Positions 1 through 11,885 of a stretch of DNA of 64,000 bases are shown here, in pieces. The position numbers and the translations under genes are program-made. The notes below the pieces were generated by a model. It saw only the letters and a program-made list of their open reading frames with translations, was not told where the DNA came from and made no database searches. This DNA comes from Hysterium pulicare CBS 123377 (lineage: Eukaryota > Ascomycota > Dothideomycetes > Hysteriales > Hysteriaceae). The stretch covers positions 62,001 through 126,000 of the forward strand of contig AJFK01000202.1 in the NCBI GenBank assembly GCA_000467715.1, in the 5' to 3' direction. How positions within the stretch are numbered: position 1 is the first letter of the stretch; each line of letters starts with the position of its first letter.

Positions 1-979
1 GGCTTTGGGCTGAGACTAGGTTCTCTTTGCGGCGTCTCTTCTTCTGTGGCGTCGGTTTGTCTTGCGACAGGCCTGACGTGCTTGTCTGAGCTCTCTTTAC
101 AGAACTTGGAGCAGCTGATGGGTCAAGTCCTGCGTGGATAAGGGAAGGAAGCTCACTGGGACAAGTCAGCATAAGTGCAAATATAGATGTTACGGCAAAG
201 CCCCAAGCATCAAACATAAGACAGTTGCCATCTAAAAGACGGACATTTGTTCTTCCATTATACGTCGCTCGTAATGAAGTAATGACTTAAGCTTACCGCG
301 CTGATGTTGTAGCAGTATGGTCATTCGCATGACGAGTAGATGTATCTCGATGAATCGGATTATGTCGATAGACCACATCTATGCATTCTTGCTTGATTGA
401 AAACTTGATATGGATTGAACCTCCACAATCATAAGTTGGAAGGCGACTCGCAAGGGGCTGTTTGTCGACCGCATCGAGAGCTTCACCATCCTCATTCTCT
501 TTCTTGTTGCCTCGGTTCTTCATATTCGCGGCTCGATCTCTATTTTGAAGAGAATCACTACATACGAACTTGAATCTGGTTCCGTCATCGGCGGCGTAGC
601 CCCAGACTTGTCGTTCAGTGTACCGAAAACTGTCTGCATTCTGAACAGCATTGACGATACATTTCGCTAAGATTCTTTGCGGTTTTACTCTTTCTTTGCC
701 ACTGATGGTCCGATAAAGGGTCTCGGCCACGTGGAGTCGCGAAACATTGCTAGGGAGAAGACCTAAGGATTCAAGACTGTTTTGGTCATCCAAGGATAAG
801 TCGATGAATGAGCTCATAGAGAACAGGAACTGAGCCGCAATTGTTTCCGGAATAAGTGACCTGGACCCGCTCTGTAATTCATATTGAAGGTAAGAGCTCA
901 GAGCTTCGAGATTTTGGCACTTGTATGTTGTCGATGGATTCGGACCTTTCTGGTATCGATGACGAGCACTGGCATTCAT
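1..979 (-). CDS. Hypothetical nuclear-type protein with CCHH motif, partial
   Basis: The gene runs off the left edge of the window. Exon 1 is 979-297 from an ATG at 977-979. A GTAAGC donor and CAG acceptor remove 156-296, and the frame stays open through 155-1. The first 228 residues hold C140, then C185-G-G, then H206-x3-H210. This CCHH spacing loosely recalls the FLYWCH/WRKY-GCM1 class of zinc-binding DNA-binding domains, with a long insert between the two cysteines. The second exon encodes a basic PQKKRRRK stretch that could be a nuclear localisation signal. A role in DNA binding is inference; I do not recognise a named family member. The C-terminus is outside the window. Confidence 0.7.
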
Positions 980-2354
980 TTTGAACAGCCAGAATAACAG
1001 TTTGCCGACCTTAAATGGACCGGAAGAAATTCATGCTAATACCAGGCTCTTAAAGCATTCGGGAAAGGTGGTAGGGCGGAAAAGCTATTTTTCCGTGAAG
1101 CAAGGATCTGACAAAGGGTCGAGAGCGCTTCGAACACTCGTAAAACGCTAGCCACGAACTGAACCTTGGAATCCAAAGCATGCAGTTGCATAATCCGCCA
1201 TCTTATATAGAAACGGTATCGAGTGCTACCGATTCTTCATGGCTTGGCATGCGGCCTTAACTAGGATGAACAAACAGCACTCTGCAAACGTTTGCTTGCG
1301 CATCTGCACCACCAAGTCAAACATGTCAGCGTTTCTTCAATGCCAAGTTCGAAGTGACCAAACGGCTCGAATTGCAGAAGCTGTGGATAAATGCTGGCTT
1401 CAGCTTTCAATGCTCGTGTTCAAAATCATGCTTCAATCTAGCTGATGTTCGACTTTTGACGGATTTTAACGTCCAAGGAGACCAAACCACATTTTGTGTA
1501 ACCAATCGTATGCTGCTATCCATCACCAAGACGGTCGAGTCAGCGTGCCTATCTTGACGAATGACTCGGTTCTTCAATGAAATGGAACATTGACTCCTAG
1601 GGCTGCTGCATGAGACTGTGATAATGAAGAGCATTCGAGAAGGAGGGTGTTCTGAATATCGCGGTACCTAGGTATGTGCCTACCTAGGTATTGGGGAGGA
1701 TTGGCTAGGTAGGTATAGGGCTGGTGGGAAAATAAAATACCTACCTAGGTATCGATGCATGTGTAAAAAAGACGCTGTGCCGTATCGGGCTGGCTCTGAT
1801 TCCGCCGCGCCAGACCACACCTGCAACTCACAATCTCTCTGCGCCTCATACACCACGACTCTCTCTCTTTGATAGTACTTCGATTCAGCGCTGCTCCGAC
1901 TATTGCTCTAAAACTGTTCATCAAAATACCGATAACCCGACCCTCGTTCCTCGCCGATCGTTCGCTCCGCCTCCCGCCTTGAAACCTCGACCGCTCTGAC
2001 GTTGAGAGTTTCAAGCAAGACCCGTCCGCGTTGCACGCGCCTCCAGTGGTCCTGCGTAGGACTCTGCGGTACGATGACTCTTTTGGCGCACCCTACGGCT
2101 CTGTTGAATGGCCGATATTGACTTGTTTGGCTACTAGGCATTCTCTTTCTCTTCACCCCTCATTTGGATACTCGGCAACCCGAATCGCTCAATTCTTCAC
2201 CCTAATTCCACCTAACTTCACCTGACCGCCATACAACCCGCAGCGGCCACACTTTATTCCTCTTCAGAGCTAGTTTACCATATATTGGTCTCATTGCTGC
2301 CATTGTTAATCGGCGACATTCCTTTGAAATCCCTCGATAACCACCACACCCAAA
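980..2354. other. Divergent intergenic region upstream of CDC42
   Basis: This 1.4 kb separates the left-edge gene from CDC42 and must hold both promoters. Only short, unconvincing frames are present. It contains a cluster of TACCTAGGTA palindromes (listed separately) and CT-rich stretches around 1850-1870 and 2140-2160, as is common in fungal promoters and leaders. Confidence 0.6.
1665..1751. promoter_or_regulatory. Cluster of TACCTAGGTA palindromes
   Basis: Three perfect copies of the 10-bp palindrome TACCTAGGTA lie at 1665-1674, 1681-1690 and 1742-1751, with a related GCTAGGTAGGTATAG between them. The last copy is about 600 bp upstream of the CDC42 start codon. A further perfect copy lies upstream of the DUF155 gene and a near copy upstream of the 35.4-37.3 kb gene. 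A protein-binding role is inferred from the symmetry and the upstream positions only. Confidence 0.4.
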
Positions 2355-3245
<891 letters not shown>

Positions 3246-4023
3246 GCAAGGGGCTTGCAGAATGGGTCGTGCTATTTGATCTATGGTGCTCAAACTCTCC
3301 TTCTTTGCCTATAATCCGCGCAGATCAGGCGTGGTTTCGGGAAACCTTTTTTTCTATGAGTCCTGGCGCTTTGAGGGTAGCGGTGTTTTTCAAGCTGTGC
3401 TCATCTCTTTTTGCACTTCTCTATCCCGGGTCGATCCGTGCTTTCATTTTCAATAGAGCTTTCACCATTCCCGGCATTTAATTAACAAGTGGAAACATCT
3501 TGCGGGCTAAAGTGCACGTTTGGGAATCCTGTCAAAGAAACACTAAACTTGGAGTGACTCTAACTGCAATGTGGGTACAACTTTATCACTTATATTCTGC
3601 TTCCATATCATACACATCGGGGACAATCCAAGATCGTAGCTGTAATTTCCTTTCCGGATGACCCAAACTAGGTTGTGGGAGGGGTGAAGTTTCTCATGAG
3701 AGTTAGAAGTCCACGCGACATCCTCAGAGCAGTTCCGAACACGCGGAGCAAATTGAGATTCAGCTTGCACATCAATTGATTTTGGCTAATTGCTCACCGT
3801 TATTTCCGTTTGTTGGACTTGAATAGGGTTGTGTCTATTATTCTACTGCTATTGTTGTCGTTGTAGAATAGGTCAGGTCCCTATTGTGTTTACAAACAAA
3901 CCAACGTAAGAAACGGCTCTCACCTCCACTCTCGATCTCCACACAATTTGGCGAGCACCGCAGCTCCCTTGCTTTTGGAAACAGAAGGCTTGAACTAGCA
4001 CTAATCTTCAATTCAATCTCTAG
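3246..4023. other. Intergenic region between CDC42 and the coiled-coil gene
   Basis: This holds the CDC42 3' UTR and the upstream region of the next gene, which lies on the same strand. I see no supported gene. Short frames here lack coding character. Confidence 0.5.
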
Positions 4024-7006
4024 ATGCCGTCTTCTACCCCCAAAAAGCGGCCTCCGCCAATTCAAATACCACCAGCTGCTCCCCGGCAGCTACCAAGCCA
4101 GAATGCATTCGCTATGGCTCAGGCGTATCAACAGAAAGCTGCAGAGAGACACAGAGAGAACACCAACGCATTCTACGCGCAAGAAAAACGGTCGGCAAGC
4201 CTTACCCCGAACGCAACTCCTTCGGATTTCCCAATCAACAACACTCAACAAAACTCGCACCTTCTCAAGCCAGCCGGGAACGCACCACAAGACTACGGAT
4301 CTACTCCAAATACGACATTTACTCAGTTCATCGAACATGGACGAATCACATCGCCATCGAAACTAGAAGGGCAAGCTACCTCACACAGTAAGGATGGAAC
4401 AGATCACAGATCCAGGCATAGCCAGAAGAGCTATCAGAGTGTCGGCTCAGGCAAAGATCATGATACAGAGAGGACCACGAGAGGTGCAATTGAGGCAAGA
4501 GGGGAAAAGAGATTGTTCAAGATGATGGGAGTCATTCCCACGACTCCGACATCGTCAACTTCCGATGCAGAATCTAAGGTGGTAATATCTCGGATGGACC
4601 TATCCAGTGCCTGTATCAAAGCCTCCGAGGCACAGGAAAAGAAGCATGAAGAGGTCAAAAGCCCCAAGAAGAAGCTTTTCGGCATGAGCATCCCTAGTTT
4701 CAGATCTACGCCCGTTCCTGCCATTCCGCCGATGCCGTCCAAAGCCGCACAGGTTCTTGGATCTTCACCAACTAGAAAGCGGTCAGGACCGCCGCGTGCT
4801 CTAAAAGCCCAGCGTTCTGACACCTCCAAGTCGCTGCCGGTGAAGCTCTATGACCCCAACAATCTTATTGGGCAAGAATTCCAAACAAAATCGTCGTCTA
4901 TCCAAAACGCGAATTGTACTCCTTCTCGCAACCCAGACCGAAAGAACCAGCCGCCTGCCAAGATAGGCATCAGGCTTTCTGAACTTGACAAACTCCGTAG
5001 GTCAGAATCAAGAAGTTCCAACAACGGACCTCCACCGCCTGTCCCTGCCAAGAATACACCTCCCAATGTGAAACTGGCTGAAGCTGCACTGCTCTTAGCT
5101 GGGTCGGAAATATGTGTTTCTGGAAATGAGACTCAAGAAGCAAAGGACTCGAAGATTGCGAAAGCGATTCCAAAGGTGTTAGGCCGAAGTCCCTCCAAAT
5201 ACAGTCCCTTTGGGGCAGACGAGTATGCAACCTTGGTGGATGGCCGCCCTTTGAATGAGGGGGCGGCCCTGATCGAGGGAGCCACTTTGGTGGAAGGCGA
5301 AATGATCGATTCAGCTCATGCAGTCTTGGAGGGTGCAACTTTGGTCGATGGCGGCACGTTGATTGAGAATCAGAGAACCGATTCAGGGCATGCTGCAATG
5401 GATGACGGCAATCACAGCGCGCCGCTTCACGGTGGGCAAAACCAAAAGCTCGACATCCAGCCAGGTCCAGGCGGGCGCTGGAGCGAAGGGCAAATCCATG
5501 ACCGAAAGCGCCAAACAGCTAGCTACAACGACGTGGTCTTGCAACCAAGGTTCTTCCATCCTTCCAATAATTCGTATCTGTTCAATACTCCAGGCTGGCG
5601 GCCTTCACACAATGTAAGTCCACATGCTCCCTTTTTCGTATTATTTGTGAATGTGAACATCAATCGCGGTGAATGAGAGCGTCCACCTCAATGATGTCAT
5701 TTTTCAATGTACGGTCTATCTCACAAGTACTAACTTCATAATTCAGTTCGACCAAGAACGATATTTGCTCGCCGCTCCCTCGAAAGCTAACTCGACCTTT
5801 GTCCTTCATCAAGCTCAGTCAAGCAAGGAGTCCATCCCGGTTGTCTTCAAAGGATACGCAAGCGAAATCGACAATTACTCTAACGCGGCAAAGGCCTTGA
5901 GCGCCTCCAAAGTTTCACCTTTTGACCAGATGAATACTCAGTCGCAGCAGGACGGTACAGCCCCGGCTTCGAGTGTCTATTCCAAGATGCGCGCATCAGC
6001 TGAACATTCTCCTGCCTGTGGCAACGGCGTCGAATCATCTATGGACACTCACCGCGACCCTATGCTCACTCCTCTCCTCAACGGACAGAACAGCCCTTCG
6101 AAATCTGGCCAAAGCGGCGAATTCTTCCCTCGTCACCCGAGCGCGCTACCGAGCCCACTGTACGCCCACCCAGTGACCCAAGCTAGCGCTTCAATGTACC
6201 GATCGATGAATCCATCTTCAACCATCCTTCCCGACGGCAGCGATATCATTACTCACTTTGGGGTTACCAACAGCCACATGGATGTTATAGGATATCATCT
6301 GCGACAGGCTATCGAGGATTCAAAGCGTGAAATGTTTGAGTCCATTACGGCGAAGCACAATGAAGCTGTCGGTGTGCTAGCGGAGAGTATTGAAGACGTC
6401 AAAACTCACATCAACTCGATTGAACACAACATGGGCCGCTTCTCTGGAGAAACAGACAATGCCAATTCGAAATTGGATAGGCTGATGGACTTCTTGAAAT
6501 CGGAAATTGTCGAGCCTCTGACCGAGAATATGAAGAAAACATCCGAAATGGAGAAGGATATCAAAGACATGCAAAAGACAATGCAGGATCTCCAGAAAAA
6601 ATTGGACGCCAAACCAAATGCGACACCTGCTCACTCACGAACACCATCTAATCAAGGATCCATGGGGCCTCCGTCTCTACCTCAACACCGCTCTCAACCG
6701 TCGCTTGTTGGATTCTATGATCCTTCTAGTACTGATGCTGCGCGAGAGCTCCCAGGCCGACCAGTGCAGGCACCCGCAGACAGTCGCAACGATGGAAGAT
6801 ACCGGTATGACTATGGACAGGCGTGGCACCATACGAATCCTGGACGGGACCATTCGGAAGAAGGTATGCGCCCATCGTACGCCCTACCGTTCGCATATCC
6901 ACCAAATGGTCAAGGACAATTCGGCGCAAACTACATGGGCGGATATCCAGGATCATACGGACCTGGCACACATGGTCAGAACTTCGGGTTTGGTATGCCG
7001 AAGTAA
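4024..7006 (+). CDS. Low-complexity protein with C-terminal coiled coil
   Basis: Two exons, 4024-5613 and 5747-7006, encode 949 residues. The intron has a GTAAGT donor, a perfect TACTAAC branch site near 5729 and a CAG acceptor. The first two thirds are rich in Ser, Pro, Lys and Thr and look disordered. Residues about 400-455 carry short repeats of the type EGATLVEG/EGATLVDG. Residues about 714-818 form a predicted coiled coil made of acidic and basic heptads (HLRQAIEDSKREMFES through MQDLQKKLDAK), and the tail is rich in Gly, Tyr and Pro. I do not recognise the family; a scaffold or cytoskeleton-associated role would be a guess. Strong intron signals and an uninterrupted frame support a real gene. 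Confidence 0.85.
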
Positions 7007-7672
7007 GATTTTGTGATACAACGCAGAGATGTCTGGCTGAGCTGCATCTCTAGCTTAAGAATGCCTGGCCTATTGCGTGGAGGAATTTGTACGATATTTG
7101 TACCATAAGAGCGGCAAGCGAATTAGGAAAAGACATGAACCGATGTCTCACGTGTAATGCATAGGACAAGCTGTAGGACAGGACCATGGCGGCATGTCGG
7201 CACATCTGCTTGCTTTACGGTTATGGTAGGCCAATGGCAACATGTACAAGTAACCCATGAATTGAGGTTGATGAATTCTGAAATCTGGCAGCTGTTTCTC
7301 CCAATCCCCTTATTTGATTGCGATGCGTTTTATGATTCCTCGGCAACAGACTAGCCAGGTGAATGGGTGATGTCATTCCGACTCGATCGTGCCCGAACGC
7401 GCGACGGCAATAGGTCGCGGCCTGTCAAATGAATGCTACCTCGAAGGTGAACATGGACGGGGGAGCAGAGACACTCTCCACGGCCGAGCTTGGGCGCAGC
7501 TCTTGGGCATATTCACTCACCCTCGCAATTGAAGGCCGAAAACCCAACGTAGGCCGTTTGACATCGGAGAATTTCGAGCTTCGTTCTTATTTATAGACGT
7601 TCGCATCCCACTCTCCCATCTCCCAAGTGCCCCTCATCCCACGCCGGCCGTCGTGAGATTAAGACGCCCCGC
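7007..7672. other. Intergenic region, kinase promoter
   Basis: There is no supported gene. A TATA-like TTATTTATAG lies near 7587-7597, followed by a CT-rich stretch leading to the kinase start at 7673, which fits a core promoter and short leader. Confidence 0.4.
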
Positions 7673-9916
7673 ATGCGGACAAGTGAGTTTGGAGGCGCTT
7701 CTGACTGGCCCCTGTTGATCGAGTCGCTTTCGACCAACGGAATCTCTCAGGTCCCGCCGCAGCGTTGCCTTCGAACATCCCCATCATGCCCGGGTCATCC
7801 CCCATAAGAGAGGGCCTCCCTCCACCTTTCTCCAATTCCTCCAGCATCTCCGGCACCACCTTGGCTGTCTCTGCGCCTGCTGCGGAGCCGGACAGCCTCC
7901 AGACCGATACGAAACGCGACGATACCCCCCAGCGCGACTGCGACTCAGCGTCTGCCAATGTGAGAGCAATCCTGCATAACGCTGAATTGCCTCTTACAGA
8001 GGCCCATTGGGCCCCGCCTTGCCCTCTCACGAGCAGTCCTCACATTCGAACCCCCTCGGCCGCTCGTCTGCATCTCCAGATTGAGCTTCCTGTGTATGCA
8101 GCTGCTGCCGCATCCCATTCGCCCACAACGCCGACTATAATAGAAAGCCAAGCAGGAGAGTACCTTCGAACTTCCATCACCGCACCGATTACTATACATG
8201 AAGGAAGCTTACGGAATGCCTTATCAACTATGAGCATGACGAGCTCGCTTTCGCCTGCTTCTGCCGTCTCCTCGCCAGCATTGAACGCCTTGACTGATTT
8301 AACCCCTCTGCCATCACCTTTGGTCATTGCCGAATCCCCTGGTCCATGGGCTCGGGCTGGTGCTGCAGTTCGCCCAGGATCTCGTGGTTCACCTAGTATA
8401 GCACGAGACGACCCCTACTCGATGTTCAACAATGGATCTCTGTCACAGTCTCCTTCGAAGAAGAAGAAGGGATATCAGGGACTGAAGGCGATAGCCGTCG
8501 AAGCCGCCGCTGCAGCTGCAAGCATGCATATGCAACAGAAGAATGAAACGGCGCATGGGAGGAATAGAAGCACAAGCGAGTATGTCCCTGAAGCCCTACA
8601 CAACATTCGGCCGCGGCATGTCACTATTTCAAACGTTGGTCCAAACCAATTAGGAGTCGAAAGCTTGTCCGAACCTTACCTTCACCGGGAAGCATATCTA
8701 GCTGCTCAACGAGGTCTGATACAGCCAGGAAAGACTGGTTTGCCCACTCCGCCTGCAAGTAATCGGAGTGTCACTGAAAGCGAGGAAGAAGAGGTTGCTG
8801 AAGATGATCATGTTGAATACCTTGCAGTGCGTCATGGATCCCAGAAAACTAGGAAGCTATGGCGACCGGTCCGCCAGCTTGGCCAAGGCACTTTCAGCAA
8901 AGTGTTCCTTGCAACAAGCGAGAAAGTTGCAGCAAAAGACCCCCTTGACGAAGCAACATTAGATCCCCGTAAGCTTGTAGCTATTAAAGTCGTCGAACAC
9001 GGTCCCGCAGGTGGTGCTGATGAAGAACGCGTCGAACTGAGTCTCAAGAGGGAAGTCGAAATGCTGCGGTCCGTCTCCCATCCATCTGTCACCCATCTCC
9101 GCGCATTCGATCACGATGATTCACAAGCGTTACTTATCCTTACGTACTGTCCTGGTGGTGACATGTTTGATGTTGCAAGCGAACATCGCGAGATTCTCGG
9201 TGTTGACATGGTGCAGCGGATGTTTGCTGAACTCGTCGCTGCGGTGCACTACCTTCATTCCCAATTGATCGTGCATCGAGACATCAAGCTTGAAAGTAAC
9301 TAGGAACATTCCCAATGCGCCTTCGATGATACTGACTCTCGCAGATGTCCTTCTAAACATTCCAATTGCAACAGCGCCTCTATTAAGAAACCCACAGAAT
9401 CATCCTTATCCTCTTGTGACTCTTACCGATCTAGGTCTTTCGCGCCGCATACCTGCACCCCCAGCATCCCCCTTACTTACGACTCGCTGCGGCAGTGAAG
9501 ATTATGCAGCCCCAGAAATCCTACTTGGTCAACCTTATGACGGCCGCGCCACCGACGCATGGGCCCTAGGTGTTCTTCTTTATGCTCTCATGGAAGGTCG
9601 ACTACCGTTTGATCCATTACCCGGAAAACCGGGAGCGCGGAGTAGGACGGTACATCGCATTGCTAGATGTGATTGGGTGTGGGTTCAATATGGCGACTCA
9701 GACGGCGAATGGGACACTGAAAAGGGCAAAGCTTGGACCGGAGCTAAAGAATGCGTAGAAAGCCTGCTTAAGAAAGTGACTCGGGGGAGGAAGTCCGTAC
9801 AAGAGATTGGAGATATGGAATGGGTGCGAACCGGAATCCAAGTAGACGGTGGAATTAGACGAAGAATCGAAGACGAAGACATCGATGACGAGACTGGGGC
9901 GATGTTCACGAGGTGA
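7673..9916 (+). CDS. Serine/threonine protein kinase with long N-terminal tail
   Basis: Modelled as three exons, 7673-7682, 7751-9295 and 9345-9916, giving 703 residues. The long frame upstream of the first internal ATG (7786) is extended in phase by a 10-nt exon (ATGCGGACAA) joined over a GTGAGT...CTCAG intron; without it the protein would begin at 7786. The N-terminal half is Ser/Pro-rich. The kinase domain starts near residue 375 with LGQGTFSKV, followed by VAIKVV, HRDIKLEN (completed across the last intron), DLGLSRR (DLG in place of DFG), a GSEDYAAPEIL activation end and DAWALGVLLYAL. It should be an active CAMK-like Ser/Thr kinase, but I cannot assign a yeast orthologue with confidence. 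Confidence 0.88.
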
Positions 9917-10590
9917 CCTTGACGAGAAGCGCGAGCTTCAGGCACCGGAGCTATCAGTAGCTCAAGACTCAACATTTATCGTCAAACATTCCTAACGTGG
10001 CTGTATTATTATTGGTGGGCTGTTCACTCGTTCAGTACAGTATTTTTCTCCCTTTGAGCGCTTAAAGAGCTTCTGACATTTGATTGGATAAAGCGAAGAG
10101 ATACCACATAAACTAGTTTCTTAGGCGCGGCGTTTCCGAGTTCGATCTATTCTTTACTTTCTACGTTATCTTATTCCCTTCCAGTTACCCTTTCTGTGTT
10201 AATATCCCCCCGATTTTCCGTCATATACCTTTCTAGCATGCGTTACTTATTTTCGTTATCGCCTTCTTTCAAGTCAGTCGCTTCCAACACCGGCGCTACG
10301 TTGTTCTTCTTTCTTTCTTCGGACTCGATGCATGTAGACAAAAGTTGTCCCTATGACCGGCATTTTGAACTAGAGTAAGCAAGATAGTTCAGATAAAGAA
10401 ATGGAAAGTAGGATTTATATCAAATTTGCACCCAGTCCATTGCATACATCCCGTCCCTTGCATGCTCACAATATCGCAGTACTTTGTATGGCATGAAAAC
10501 TAAGAATGCCCATCGCAGGTTTAGCGAATTTCCGCCGAGACGTTTCGCTCCGTAGGAGGCTATGTTCGTTGAGGCACTCCGTGGCGATTC

Positions 10591-10720
10591 CCGTAGAGGG
10601 ACCTGTAGAGGGGACCTGTAGACCTGTAGAGGGGACCTGTAGACCTGTAGAGGGGACCTGTAGAGGGGACCTGTAGAGGGGACCTGTAGACAGGTACAGG
10701 TAGAGGAGACCCGTAGAGGG
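10591..10720. repeat. Minisatellite of ACCTGTAGAGGGG-type units
   Basis: About ten imperfect units built from ACCTGTAGAGGGG (13 bp), some shortened to ACCTGTAG (8 bp), run in tandem and decay at both ends (CCGTAGAGGG). The mixture of 13- and 8-bp units produces spurious open frames rich in SPLQVYR on the minus strand, which I do not accept as coding. Confidence 0.9.
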
Positions 10721-10946
10721 CATGCTCCTATATGCCAGATGACCGTAACAAATGGTGTGGCTCGTATACAGTAGCAGGTTCGAAGGGAATACTGCGATGA
10801 GGAAGGGATCCTCAAGGGAAATGAAAGGCGTGCATCTTTTCATTAGTCAAAGCTTTGTTCAGTAGACGAAGATTCACAAATATATCGCAATATACGCCAG
10901 GAGTTATGAACCATTAAAAAGAACAGTCAAGCTGCAGCACCTAAAG

Positions 10947-11400
10947 TCAAGTTTCAACACGTTCCTCCGTATCCTTCATTGCAAGGGGAATTCGTATTTC
11001 TGAGCGAACCTGCGGTAGACCAGATCACGATCCGGCGAACTTTGCGTCATGGAGTATTTCGGCCTCAAATTTACCAAATCTACGAATTACGATTTAGCGA
11101 ATTGGATGAGGTGATTATGATGATGAGGATCAAGTTAAAATAAGGATCTTCATCATCGATATGAATAGATGTGTTTCGTTATTAATGGCTGACGGCTTTT
11201 TTCTTGGGCAAAGGTACGCGCACTTCAATCCCCAACTCCATCACCTCCTTCCGCAACCCCAGCAGCTCGACATATAGTAAATGTACTGTCCACATGTATG
11301 ATCCGCACCCATAGACGCTCCATATTTAAATGCCGTTTGGTTCTGTCAAACAGGTAGCGGCCATGCCAATAGGCTACGGTGGCGCGGAGCACAGTTTTTA
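10947..11400 (-). pseudogene. Coding-like fragments with two similar C-terminal ends
   Basis: Two short minus-strand stretches look like ends of related genes. One (stop at 11182-11184) reads MWTVHLLYVELLGLRK then ELGIEVRVPLPKKK and stops. Another (stop at 10947-10949) ends SEIRIPLAMKDTEE. The shared E-[IV]-R-[IV]-P-L core suggests a duplicated terminal exon or decayed copies. Upstream of the first, another frame reads TVLRATVAYWHGRYLFD around 11340-11390, which could be an earlier exon or the same frame shifted. No start codon or convincing splice path was found and the family is unknown. Confidence 0.25.
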
Positions 11401-11885
11401 AACTTGCACAAAGTGAGCGTCTTGTGGAAGGGCGTGGAATTTAGTAAGAAGAGATTTTATATTGAAGAGTCATTCGCTCGTTAGTCGGAAAAGGCGGTGT
11501 GGGCTTTCAAGGCATGAGTGCCACCTGCCCATGGTAGGCGGAACATCCGTCCACGTGGTCTTTGTCAACCCGCTACGTTAAAATGATAGTTGTACAATTG
11601 AACAAGCTAAATTGCGGTCAGTTTGAAGAAGATAAAGGCGGCGAGTAGGTGGAAAAAGCTGCGCAAAGCAACACCTCACGCGAGCATGTGGCCTTTACAG
11701 CTTATCATTGAGAAACATTAGACTGTCATACTAAAATCGTGGGTGAGAAGGTGATTTGACAGAAAGAATTGATAGAAAAAAACAACCCCCAAACACCCTA
11801 AGCCGAAGCATTAGGTACACACTATAGGGACCTTTTGGACTATATCAACAGAAGAAAGAACTCTCTTGAACCAACTCCTCCCAGA

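Larger units (their letters stand above)
9917..11885. other. Gene-poor 2 kb interval
   Basis: The interval between the kinase and the kinase-like gene holds a minisatellite (10591-10720) and two coding-like fragments on the minus strand (10947-11400), described separately. The rest shows no supported gene. Long T-rich stretches around 10130-10330 may be kinase 3' UTR or spacer. Confidence 0.5.

Noticed and set aside
7765-7785. Start of the kinase frame at 7765
   Set aside because: The codon is TTG. An in-phase 10-nt upstream exon with ATG, or the ATG at 7786, is more likely.
10420-10843. Minus-strand frames with repeated SPLQVYR
   Set aside because: They are products of the minisatellite at 10591-10720, whose units leave two frames open.
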